The position numbers and the translations under genes are program-made. A stretch of DNA of 64,000 nt from Bradyrhizobium sp. CCGUVB4N (GTDB lineage Bacteria > Pseudomonadota > Alphaproteobacteria > Rhizobiales > Xanthobacteraceae): assembly GCF_024199945.1 (NCBI RefSeq), contig NZ_JANADP010000001.1, forward strand, positions 8,699,001 to 8,763,000, read 5' to 3'. Below, one piece after another: positions 24,897 through 32,797 of the stretch. The notes under the pieces were generated by a model. The model saw only the letters and a program-made list of their open reading frames with translations. It searched no databases and was not told where the DNA came from. Each line of letters begins with the position of its first letter. The first letter of the stretch is position 1.

Positions 24897-25328
24897 CTAC
24901 GCCACCGGCGTCGTCCGCTCGTCGCTCCAGTCGATGCCGAGCTCATCCATGCCGTCGGCCAGGAGATCGCCGAGCATCGGCTCTCCCAGCAGATATTGAA
25001 CCGTCTCGCGCCGGGGAGCCTTGTACTCGCTGCGCGCTTCCACGGCCCGCTCGCGCAGATCGTCCCATTCGTCCACATCGCCATCGCCGCGGCCGAGCCA
25101 CATCAGCGTGACGAGGTCGAGCTGCTCGTCCTCGTTCAGCGCCCGGATGAAGCCGGAAAGCTCCGCTGCGACCGGATCGGAATTGCTGTCCTCGAGCACA
25201 TCAATCTCGTCGTCGTCGGACGGATTAGAGCCCGAGTCCGGATCTGAGGCCGCTTCCTTGACGTCGAATTCGCGGGCCTTCTCGATGATGAAGGCGACCT
25301 TGTCGGCGGAAATCGCAAGCTCTGGCAT
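24897..25328 (-). CDS. DUF3775 domain-containing protein, 143 aa
   Basis: Acidic cytoplasmic protein recognised as DUF3775 from LAISADKVAFIIEKAREFD at the N-terminus, ELSGFIRALNEDEQLDLVTLMWLGRGD near residue 56, and the C-terminal ETVQYLLGEPMLGDLLADG. A low-complexity acidic linker (DSGSNPSDDDEIDVLEDSNS) separates the parts. ATG at 25328 follows GGGGGAGCCC. The family is common in rhizobia and has no assigned function. Confidence 0.85.
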   Translation of the reverse strand: MPELAISADKVAFIIEKAREFDVKEAASDPDSGSNPSDDDEIDVLEDSNSDPVAAELSGFIRALNEDEQLDLVTLMWLGRGDGDVDEWDDLRERAVEARSEYKAPRRETVQYLLGEPMLGDLLADGMDELGIDWSDERTTPVA

Positions 25329-25460
25329 GGGCTCCCCCTGCTGGTCGTTTGGCTGGTTCCAGCCTCCCCGGATAACGCAACATCACGACAGATGATCCAT
25401 TGCGTTCGACGGCGGAAGACCGCATCTTTCGCGAAAGCAAGAAAATGAGGGGCACGCCCG

Positions 25461-26312
25461 ATGCAGTGGCAGGTCGGCAACGTCAAGATCACAAAGCTCG
25501 TCGAAATGGAGACGATCGGCTCGACCCGCTTCATCCTGCCGGCCGCAACCAACGACGAAATCCGGAAACTGCCCTGGCTGATCCCGCATTTCGCCACCGA
25601 GGAGGGTCGGCTGAAAATGTCGATCCATTCGCTGGTGGTGGAGACGCCGTCGCGCCGCATCCTGGTCGATACCGGGCTCGGCAACGACAAGCAGGGCCGC
25701 GGCGTCCCGGTCTGGAATAACCGCGACACGCCATTCCTCGAGATCATGGCGGCGGCAGGCTTTCCCCCGGACAGCATCGACACCGTGCTGTGCACCCATC
25801 TTCACGTCGATCACGTCGGCTGGAACACAAGGCTGGTCGGGGGCAAATGGGTGCCGACGTTCCCCGGCGCGCGCTACCTGTTCGGCAAGACCGAATATGA
25901 ATATTGGCGTGACTATACGGCCGAGCCGGACAAGGTCGCGGTGTTCAACGATTCCGTGAAGCCGGTCGTCGATGCGGGCCTGGTCGACTTGATCCCGAGC
26001 GATCACCGGCTCTGCGAGGAGATCAGCGTGATCCCGACCCCCGGCCACAGCCCCGGGCACATGAGCGTCCTGATCGAGTCCGCCGGTGAGCGCGGGCTGC
26101 TCAGCGGCGATGTGGCCCATCATCCCTGCCAGATGGCGCATCTCGACTGGTGCTCCGTCGTCGACAGCGATCCCGCCCAGTCAGCGGCGAGCCGACACAC
26201 GATATTCTCGCGCTTTGCCGACACCCCGACCCTGGTGATCGGCGGACATTTCTCGGCCGGGCACATCAAGCGGGACGGCGACGCGTTCAGGTTCGAGGCG
26301 CTGGGATCGTAG
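25461..26312 (+). CDS. metallo-beta-lactamase fold hydrolase, 283 aa
   Basis: MBL-fold enzyme with the zinc motif HLHVDHVGWN near residue 114, a second histidine in TPGHSPGHMSV, Asp in LLSGDVAHHP near residue 213, and a final histidine in VIGGHFSAGH. A paralogue of the same layout is at 29405. GAGGGGCACGCCCG precedes ATG 25461. The substrate is not determined; lactonase, thioesterase and arylsulfatase-like activities occur in the family. Confidence 0.88.
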   Translation: MQWQVGNVKITKLVEMETIGSTRFILPAATNDEIRKLPWLIPHFATEEGRLKMSIHSLVVETPSRRILVDTGLGNDKQGRGVPVWNNRDTPFLEIMAAAGFPPDSIDTVLCTHLHVDHVGWNTRLVGGKWVPTFPGARYLFGKTEYEYWRDYTAEPDKVAVFNDSVKPVVDAGLVDLIPSDHRLCEEISVIPTPGHSPGHMSVLIESAGERGLLSGDVAHHPCQMAHLDWCSVVDSDPAQSAASRHTIFSRFADTPTLVIGGHFSAGHIKRDGDAFRFEALGS

Positions 26313-26315
26313 GCT

Positions 26316-26429
26316 TCGTAGGGTGGGTTAGCCGAAGGCGTAACCCACCGCGTCTGCCTCCGTTGAAGCAGAAGAGGTGGGTTGCGCCCGGACTGCGCTT
26401 CGCGCAGCCGCGTGCTAACCCACCCTACG
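26316..26429. repeat. palindromic intergenic repeat, family C copy 1
   Basis: Outer arms TTCGTAGGGTGGGTTA and TAACCCACCCTACGAA enclose inner inverted segments. Related elements are at 38813-38901 and 51321-51414. Confidence 0.88.
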
Positions 26430-26531
26430 AATGAAGGGCTGCAATGCAGCCCTTTTCCGCGGTTGAATTTCCCGCCGCGCTGTTCCATGAAGCTATTCAA
26501 CCGATCAGTCCATCCCAAGGGAGAAACCAGA

Positions 26532-27374
26532 ATGAAGCTTGTTCGTTACGGCGAAAAGGGTGCGGAAAAACCCGGCCTGATCGACAAATCCGGCCAGTTG
26601 CGCGACCTGTCGGCGCATGTGAAGGATTTCACCGGCGAGGCCTATTCGCCGGAGTCCCTGAAGAAGCTGGCGGCGATTGATCCCGCCTCGCTGCCTGCCG
26701 TGTCCGGCAAGCCGCGGTTCGGCGCGCCCGTCACCGGCATCTCGAAATTCGTCGCGATCGGCCTCAATTACAGCGACCACGCCAAGGAGACCGGCGCCGC
26801 CATTCCGACCGAGCCGATCATCTTCATGAAGGCCAACACCTCGCTGACCGGCCCGAACGACAAGGTCGAGAAGCCGCGCGGCTCGACCAAGCTCGACTGG
26901 GAAGTCGAGATCGCCGCGATCATCGGCACCCAGGCAAAATACATCTCGGAAGCCGATGCCCTGAACTACGTCGCCGGCTATTGCGTCTGCAACGACGTCT
27001 CCGAGCGCGCCTTCCAGACCGAGCGCCTGGGTCAGTGGACCAAGGGCAAGTCGCACGACACGTTCGGCCCGGTCGGTCCCTGGCTCGCCACCAAGGACGA
27101 GATCAAGGACGTGCAGAACCTGTCGATGTGGCTCGACGTCAACGGTCAGCGCCGCCAGACCGGCTCGACCAAGACCATGATCTTCTCGATGGCCAAGTGC
27201 ATCTCCTACGTCTCGCAGTTCATGACGCTGCTGCCGGGCGACATCATCACCACCGGCACCCCGCCCGGCGTCGGCCTCGGCATGAAGCCGCCGACCTTCC
27301 TCAATGTCGGCGACGTCGTCACGCTCGGCATCGAAGGCCTCGGCGAGCAGCGCCAGGAGATCGTCGCGGCGTAA
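26532..27374 (+). CDS. fumarylacetoacetate hydrolase family protein, 280 aa
   Basis: FAH-fold enzyme. The short N-terminal domain (MKLVRYGEKGAEKPGLIDKS) and the sequence GLNYSDHAKETG near residue 77 resemble the subgroup that includes ureidoglycolate lyase-like and 2,4-diketo-3-deoxy-fuconate hydrolases. Metal ligands are in LDWEVEIAAIIG near residue 117 and CVCNDVSERAFQ near residue 150; TGTPPGVGLGMKP is the conserved C-terminal loop. ATG at 26532 follows GGGAGAAACCAGA. It sits in a co-directional run of hydrolase genes. Confidence 0.88.
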   Translation: MKLVRYGEKGAEKPGLIDKSGQLRDLSAHVKDFTGEAYSPESLKKLAAIDPASLPAVSGKPRFGAPVTGISKFVAIGLNYSDHAKETGAAIPTEPIIFMKANTSLTGPNDKVEKPRGSTKLDWEVEIAAIIGTQAKYISEADALNYVAGYCVCNDVSERAFQTERLGQWTKGKSHDTFGPVGPWLATKDEIKDVQNLSMWLDVNGQRRQTGSTKTMIFSMAKCISYVSQFMTLLPGDIITTGTPPGVGLGMKPPTFLNVGDVVTLGIEGLGEQRQEIVAA

Positions 27375-27387
27375 GTCGCCGTCCTCC

Positions 27388-27534
27388 CTCATCCTGAGGA
27401 GCGCGCAACGCGCGCGTCTCGAAGGATGTGCCAGGAAAAAAGTCGCCCGACGTTCGCGCCGGGTGACGAGCGAAGATACCTCGTTGTCCATCCTTCGAGA
27501 CGCGCGCCAAGTGGCGCGCTCCTCAGGATGAGGA
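27388..27534. repeat. palindromic intergenic repeat, family A copy 2
   Basis: Arms CTCATCCTGAGGAGCGCGC and GCGCGCTCCTCAGGATGAG, each with an internal hairpin, and a central spacer of about 60 bases. Same family as 20308 and 34278. Confidence 0.88.
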
Positions 27535-27560
27535 CCGTCTGTCTCGATAGAGGACATCCC

Positions 27561-28172
27561 ATGAAACTCTCCTTCTCCGCCGCCTCGCCCTTTGCCCGCA
27601 AGGTGCGCATCGCAGCGATCGAGCTCGGGCTGATCGACAAGATCGAGTTCACGCCGGCAACGGTCGCGCCGGGCACGGTGAACGAGGACTATTCGAAGAT
27701 CACGCCGCTGAAGAAGCTGCCGGTGCTCATCACCAATGACGGCGACGTCATCCTGGATTCCTACGTCATCGTCGAATATCTCAACGAGATGGCCGGCGGC
27801 AATTTGATCCCGTCTTACGGCCCGCGGCGCTGGAAGGCCAAGACCAATCATTCGCTGATCAACGGCATGCTCGATTCCATGCTGCTGTGCCGCTACGAGA
27901 AGATGGTGCGGCCGCAGGGCCTGCAATGGCAGGCATGGTCTGACGACCACTGGAACCGGGCCTGGACCGGCATGGCGCGCTTCGAGAACATGCCTGATGT
28001 GCTGAACGGCCCGTTCGACATCTCGCAGATCGGCCTCGTTTGCGTGCTCGGCTATGCCGACTTCCGCTTCGCCGATTGCGGCTGGCGCAAGGCCTATCCG
28101 AAACTCGACGCGTTCCACCAGAAGATGCTGGAGCGGCCCTCGGTGAAGATCTCGGTCCCACCGGCCGCGTAG
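27561..28172 (+). CDS. glutathione S-transferase family protein, 203 aa
   Basis: N-terminal thioredoxin-like domain (MKLSFSAASPFARKVRIAAI, with the likely catalytic Ser in SPFARK, and the cis-Pro of KLPVLI near residue 55), then DSYVIVEYLNE for the glutathione gamma-glutamyl contact, and an all-helical C-terminal domain. Length is normal. ATG at 27561 follows AGAGGACATCCC. It would conjugate or reduce electrophiles with glutathione; the substrate is unknown. Confidence 0.9.
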   Translation: MKLSFSAASPFARKVRIAAIELGLIDKIEFTPATVAPGTVNEDYSKITPLKKLPVLITNDGDVILDSYVIVEYLNEMAGGNLIPSYGPRRWKAKTNHSLINGMLDSMLLCRYEKMVRPQGLQWQAWSDDHWNRAWTGMARFENMPDVLNGPFDISQIGLVCVLGYADFRFADCGWRKAYPKLDAFHQKMLERPSVKISVPPAA

Positions 28173-28196
28173 CGACAGTATGCCGGGAGAATGACG

Positions 28197-29387
28197 ATGC
28201 GCGATCAATTCTCCCGGTTCTCAATTCTCAGCGCGAGCTTCGTGCTCGCGCTCTCCGTCTCAGCCACCCATCTGCGGGCCGAGAGCATGCCGCCTGGACC
28301 AACCGATCAGGCCTGCGGAGCGCCCTCATCGATCGATGATGGCTGGGAGATCGCCTCGCCCGACACTGTCGGCATGGACGGCGCGAAGCTGTGCACTGTC
28401 GCCGCGCGGCTCGCGCAGCGGTCGACCGCGGTGCATTCGGTCGTCGTCATCAGGCATGGCAAGCTCGTCTTCGAGCAATATTTTCCCGGCTACGACCAGC
28501 CCTGGGGACAGCCCGACGGCCAGTACGAGTTCACCGCCACGACGAAGCACGACATGCGCTCGGCATCCAAGAGCGTGACCTCGCTGCTGATTGGAATCGC
28601 GATCGACCGCAAGCTCATCGCAGGCGTCGATGAGCCCGTCCTGAAATTCTTTCCCGATTATGCCGCGGTGAAGCAGGAGGGATGGGACGCCATCACGCTG
28701 CGCCACCTGCTGACGATGTCATCCGGCTTCAAATGGGACGAGGCGCGAGCCTGGACCGATCCGAAGAACGAGGAGCCGCATCTCGTCACCGAGCCGGATC
28801 CGCTTGGCTATGTACTATCACGACCCATCGCAGCACCGCCCGATACGCTATGGGCCTATAGTGGCGGCGGCACGGAATTGCTCGGCAACATCGTCATGCG
28901 CGTCTCGAAACAATCGCTGGAGGCGTTCGCGCGCGAAGCGCTGTTCCAACCGCTCGGCATTACCGACGTCGAATGGAAGAACTACAAGAACGGCAAGATC
29001 GCGGCGGCCGCGGGCCTGCGCTTGCGGCCGCGCGATGCGGCGAAGATCGGCCAGCTCGTTCTCAATCGTGGCCTGTGGAACGGCCGGCAAATCGTCTCGG
29101 CCGACTGGATCGCACAATCGATCACGCCGCGTTTCCAGGCCGTCGGCTATTTCGGCAGCACGCAATTCTATGGTTATCAATGGTGGATGGGTCGCTCGTT
29201 CGCCGGCGACAAGGAGATCAAATGGGTTGCTGCCTTCGGCTGGGGCGGTCAGCGCATCTTCGTTGTACCCGAGCTTGATCTCGTCATGATGACCACTGCT
29301 GCGCAATACGGCCAGCCCAAGGAGGGCGTGGCCGCGATCGACATCCTCTCCAATATCGTCATTCCATCCGTGCGCGACGTGCACTGA
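28197..29387 (+). CDS. serine hydrolase of the beta-lactamase/class C family, 396 aa
   Basis: Exported protein with a hydrophobic signal (FSILSASFVLALSVSATHLRA) followed by a serine beta-lactamase-like domain. The catalytic S-x-x-K appears as SASK near residue 120, with YSGGG near residue 220 at the YxN position. Members include esterases and D-aminopeptidases rather than true beta-lactamases. ATG at 28197 fits the ribosome binding site GGGAG better than ATG at 28191. The next gene (MBL fold) begins 17 bases downstream, so the two may form an operon. Confidence 0.85.
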   Translation: MRDQFSRFSILSASFVLALSVSATHLRAESMPPGPTDQACGAPSSIDDGWEIASPDTVGMDGAKLCTVAARLAQRSTAVHSVVVIRHGKLVFEQYFPGYDQPWGQPDGQYEFTATTKHDMRSASKSVTSLLIGIAIDRKLIAGVDEPVLKFFPDYAAVKQEGWDAITLRHLLTMSSGFKWDEARAWTDPKNEEPHLVTEPDPLGYVLSRPIAAPPDTLWAYSGGGTELLGNIVMRVSKQSLEAFAREALFQPLGITDVEWKNYKNGKIAAAAGLRLRPRDAAKIGQLVLNRGLWNGRQIVSADWIAQSITPRFQAVGYFGSTQFYGYQWWMGRSFAGDKEIKWVAAFGWGGQRIFVVPELDLVMMTTAAQYGQPKEGVAAIDILSNIVIPSVRDVH

Positions 29388-29404
29388 TCACAAAGGAAGC
29401 GAGC

Positions 29405-30274
29405 ATGAGCCTGAAATATTCGGTCGGCGATCTCACCATCCAGCGCGTCATCGAGCAGGAGACCTCGTTCGTTCCGGCACTGGAGATGCTGCCGGGACTG
29501 ACACCTGAGGTGCTGGCCGAGAACCGGGACTGGATGCGGCAAGCCAAGGCGCTGGACGATCAGGACGTGCTGATCCTGGCCTTCCAGTCCTATGTGGTGA
29601 AGACGCCGCACCACACCATTTTGATCGATAGCTGCATCGGCAACGACAAGCCGCGCCCCAATCGCGCGAAATGGAACATGAAGACCGATGACACCTATAT
29701 GCGTGCGCTCAATGCCGCGGGCGTCTCGGTTGACGACATCGACTTCGTGATGTGCACGCATCTGCATGTTGATCACGTCGGCTGGAACACGCGGCTGGAG
29801 AACGGCCGCTGGGTGCCCACTTTCCCCAAGGCACGCTACGTGTTCGCCAAGCAGGAATACGACCACTGGTTCGCAGAGAATGCGAAGGCGGAGATCCCGC
29901 CCTTCGCCGACAGCGTGCTGCCAGTGGTCGAGGCCAAGCGGCACGAGCTCGTCAGCAACGATCACCAGATCGGCGATCACGTCCGCATCGTGCCGACGCC
30001 GGGCCACACGCCCGGCCATATCGCGATCGCGATGGGACGCGGCAAGGATGACGCGGTATTCTCCGGCGACCTCATGCATTCGCCGCTGCAGACGCTCTAT
30101 CCGGAGCTGTCGATCAAGTTCGACACCGATCCGGCCAAGGCGGCCACGACGCGGCGGAGCTTCCTGGAACGCTATTGCGACACCGACACGTTGTGCTGCA
30201 CGGCGCATTTCCCCTCACCATCGGTGGGGAAGATCAAGCGCAAGGGCAACGCATTCGTGTGCGCGGCGGTTTGA
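29405..30274 (+). CDS. metallo-beta-lactamase fold hydrolase, 289 aa
   Basis: Zinc motif HLHVDHVGWN near residue 119, TPGHTPGHIAI, Asp in FSGDLMHSP near residue 220, and a final His in CCTAHFPSP. Sequence and layout mirror the protein at 25461 and mark a paralogue pair. AAAGGAAGCGAGC precedes ATG 29405. It follows the serine hydrolase closely. Confidence 0.88.
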   Translation: MSLKYSVGDLTIQRVIEQETSFVPALEMLPGLTPEVLAENRDWMRQAKALDDQDVLILAFQSYVVKTPHHTILIDSCIGNDKPRPNRAKWNMKTDDTYMRALNAAGVSVDDIDFVMCTHLHVDHVGWNTRLENGRWVPTFPKARYVFAKQEYDHWFAENAKAEIPPFADSVLPVVEAKRHELVSNDHQIGDHVRIVPTPGHTPGHIAIAMGRGKDDAVFSGDLMHSPLQTLYPELSIKFDTDPAKAATTRRSFLERYCDTDTLCCTAHFPSPSVGKIKRKGNAFVCAAV

Positions 30275-30301
30275 TTTAGCGCGGCTCGCACGGCGAACTC
30301 C

Positions 30302-30484
30302 CATCCTCCCCTGGAGGGGAGGATCGGATCGCATACAGCGAAGCGGAATGCGATCCGAGGTGGGGTGACGGTCTATCCTCGCTGAAACCGCCCGTGTTGA
30401 GAGATCACCCCACCCCGCTCGCGCTTCGCGCGATCGACCTACGAGCGAGCTACGCTCGTCTCGGACCCCTCCAGGGGAGGGTAA
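30302..30484. repeat. palindromic intergenic repeat, family D copy (CCCTCCAGGGGAGGG type)
   Basis: Terminal arms TCCCCTGGAGGGGA and CCCCTCCAGGGGAGGG with inner inverted segments (GGATCGCA/TGCGATCC, GGTGGGGTGA/TCACCCCACC). Shorter versions of the outer hairpin are at 36038, 45330, 55259, 58992 and 61145. Confidence 0.8.
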
Positions 30485-30497
30485 GGAGACAACATCG

Positions 30498-31640
30498 ATG
30501 ACAACACTCCCCGACATTCCTCTTCCCGCCGGCATCCGCTCGCGATACGTCGACGGCATCAACGGCCTGCGCATGCATGTGCTCGAAGCCGGCTTCGAGA
30601 CCAGGGGCCGTCCCTGCATCCTGCTGCTGCACGGGTTTCCCGAGGTCGCCTTCTCGTGGCGCAAGGTGATGCCGGCGCTGGCCGCCGCCGGCTATCACGT
30701 GCTCGCACCCGACCAGCGCGGCTATGGCCGCACCACCGGCTGGACCGCCGATTACGACGACGATCTCACCCCGTTCTCTCTTCTCAACCTCGCGCGTGAT
30801 GCGCTCGCTTTGGTGTCGGCGTTCGGCTACAGGCAGGTGGACCTCGCCGGACATGATTTCGGCAGCCCGGTCGCGGCGTGGTGCGCGCTGATCCGGCCCG
30901 ACGTGTTTCGTTCGGTGACGCTGATGAGCGCGCCGTTCGGCGGGGCGCCGCCGCTGCCGTTCAATACGGCCGATGGTCCGGCGAAGACTGCGGTCGAGGA
31001 TCCCGTCCATCGCGAACTCGCCGCGCTGCCGCGCCCGCGCATCCATTATCAATGGTACTACGCGACGCGCGCCGCCAACGCCGACATGCAGCACGCGCCG
31101 CAAGGCGTGCATGATTTCCTGCGGGCCTATTATCATCACAAGAGCGCGGACTGGATCGACAACAAGCCTTATCCGCTGAAGTCGTGGTCTGCAGGCGAGC
31201 TCGCAAAGCTGCCGACTTATTACGTAATGGACCTCGGCGAGACCATGGCCGAAACGGTCGCGAAGGAGATGCCCTCGCCGGCTGCGATCGCCGCCAATCG
31301 ATGGCTGCCGGACAGCGACCTCGCTTACTACAGCGCCGAATATGGCCGCACCGGATTCCAGGGCGGTCTGCAATGGTATCGCTACGGCACAACGGGCATG
31401 CTCAACAGCGAGATGCAGCTGTTCTCGGGCCGCAGCATCGACGTGCCCTCGTGCTTCATCTCGGGCAAGCAGGATTGGGGCACTTATCAACGCCCCGGCG
31501 TGTTCGAGGCGATGCAGGGACGCGGTTGCACGAGGATGCTCGGCTGTCATCTCGTCGACGGTGCCGGCCATTGGGTGCAGCAAGAGCAGCCCGCCGAGGT
31601 CAGCCGGCTGCTGCTGGACTTCCTGGCAAAAACAGCCTGA
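30498..31640 (+). CDS. alpha/beta hydrolase, epoxide-hydrolase-like, 380 aa
   Basis: Alpha/beta hydrolase with the oxyanion motif LLLHGFPEVAFSW near residue 38, the nucleophile Asp in AGHDFGSPVAAW near residue 118, and the C-terminal histidine in GAGHWVQQEQP near residue 358. The HGFPE and D-nucleophile pattern fits epoxide hydrolases or haloalkane dehalogenases. The cap domain is about 100 residues longer than minimal members. ATG at 30498 follows TAAGGAGACAACATCG. Confidence 0.87.
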   Translation: MTTLPDIPLPAGIRSRYVDGINGLRMHVLEAGFETRGRPCILLLHGFPEVAFSWRKVMPALAAAGYHVLAPDQRGYGRTTGWTADYDDDLTPFSLLNLARDALALVSAFGYRQVDLAGHDFGSPVAAWCALIRPDVFRSVTLMSAPFGGAPPLPFNTADGPAKTAVEDPVHRELAALPRPRIHYQWYYATRAANADMQHAPQGVHDFLRAYYHHKSADWIDNKPYPLKSWSAGELAKLPTYYVMDLGETMAETVAKEMPSPAAIAANRWLPDSDLAYYSAEYGRTGFQGGLQWYRYGTTGMLNSEMQLFSGRSIDVPSCFISGKQDWGTYQRPGVFEAMQGRGCTRMLGCHLVDGAGHWVQQEQPAEVSRLLLDFLAKTA

Positions 31641-31689
31641 CCAAGTCCGCCGACGCCCGATTTGACCCGGCAACCACGGCGCCCTATAT

Positions 31690-31710
31690 AGTTTAGAATT
31701 ATTCTAAACT
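31690..31710. promoter_or_regulatory. iron control element (Irr box)
   Basis: Perfect 9-bp inverted repeat AGTTTAGAA / TTCTAAACT with 3-base spacer TTA, ending 17 bases before the mbfA start. It matches the ICE motif bound by the iron regulator Irr in Bradyrhizobium and relatives, where Irr represses the membrane-ferritin gene when iron is low. Confidence 0.88.
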
Positions 31711-31727
31711 AGCGAGACAGGGCCGTC

Positions 31728-32699
31728 GTGAAGAATTTTGCCGATCTGACCGAGCGCGAGGTGCTTGCGGTCGCGATCTCCTCCGAGGAGGAGGACAGCC
31801 GCATCTATATGAGCTTCGCCGAGGACTTGCGGGAACGCTATCCGGATACGGCGAAGATCTTCGAGGAGATGGCGGAGGAAGAGCGCGGCCACCGACATCG
31901 CCTGCTGCAACTCTATGAAGAGCGTTTCGGCCCGCATCTGCCGCCGATCCGGCGCGAGGACGTCAAAGGGTTCCTGCGTCGGCGTCCGATCTGGCTGACC
32001 AAGAACCTGCCGCTCGACACGATCCGCAAGGAGGTCGAGACCATGGAGCTCGAGGCCGAGCGCTTCTACGCGCGCGCCGCCGAACAGGCCGAGGATGTCG
32101 GCGTGCGCCGCCTGCTCGGCGACCTTGCCGAAGAAGAGAAGCACCACGAGAACCGCGCGGTCGCGCTCACCGACGAGATCCTGAAGCCCGACGTGCGCGC
32201 GGAAGAAGACCGCACGCGGCGGCGGATGTTCGTGCTGCAATATGTGCAGCCGGGCCTCGCCGGCCTGATGGACGGCTCGGTCTCGACGCTGGCGCCGCTG
32301 TTCGCGGCGGCCTTCGCCACGCACCAGAATTGGCAGACGTTTCTGGTCGGCCTCGCCGCTTCGATCGGCGCCGGAATCAGCATGGGATTTGCGGAAGCGT
32401 TGTCCGACGACGGCTCCCTCACCGGGCGCGGCTCACCCTGGCTGCGCGGCATCACCTGCGGCGCGATGACGACACTCGGCGGGCTTGGACACACCATGCC
32501 CTATCTCGTGCCCGATCACTGGGCCAACGCGTTTTGGATCGCCACGGGAATCGCCGGCATCGTCGTGTTCTTCGAGCTCTGGGCGATCGCCTTCATCCGC
32601 GCACGCTACATGGACACGCCGTTCCTGCAGGCCGTATTCCAGATCGTGCTCGGCGGCGCCATCGTGCTGGCGGTGGGGATCTTGATCGGGGCGGCCTGA
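31728..32699 (+). CDS. mbfA: membrane-bound ferritin MbfA, iron exporter, 323 aa
   Basis: Fusion of an N-terminal ferritin/erythrin-like four-helix domain with a C-terminal VIT1/CCC1-type membrane domain. Metal-binding repeats are EEEDSRIYMSF and EEMAEEERGHRHRL in the first half, and ETMELEAERFYARAAEQ and LAEEEKHHENRA in the second. The membrane domain begins with GLMDGSVSTLAPLFAAAFAT near residue 184 and has about five helices. Known members export ferrous iron and protect against iron and peroxide stress. GTG at 31728 is used. The Irr box just upstream supports the assignment. Confidence 0.92.
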   Translation: MKNFADLTEREVLAVAISSEEEDSRIYMSFAEDLRERYPDTAKIFEEMAEEERGHRHRLLQLYEERFGPHLPPIRREDVKGFLRRRPIWLTKNLPLDTIRKEVETMELEAERFYARAAEQAEDVGVRRLLGDLAEEEKHHENRAVALTDEILKPDVRAEEDRTRRRMFVLQYVQPGLAGLMDGSVSTLAPLFAAAFATHQNWQTFLVGLAASIGAGISMGFAEALSDDGSLTGRGSPWLRGITCGAMTTLGGLGHTMPYLVPDHWANAFWIATGIAGIVVFFELWAIAFIRARYMDTPFLQAVFQIVLGGAIVLAVGILIGAA

Positions 32700-32797
32700 G
32701 GCCTTCCGCACCACGGCATGGCAATCGCGATCAAACGGCGGTTGCGGCCTTCCGGCAAACTGCGCATCATCCCCCAGGTGAAGCGCAGGAGCATGTC

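Noticed and set aside
26505..28208. Long open frame of over 500 codons on the minus strand, antisense to the FAA hydrolase and GST genes
   Set aside because: High G+C leaves stop-free antisense frames. The plus-strand genes have clear domains and ribosome binding sites; the antisense protein has no recognisable fold.
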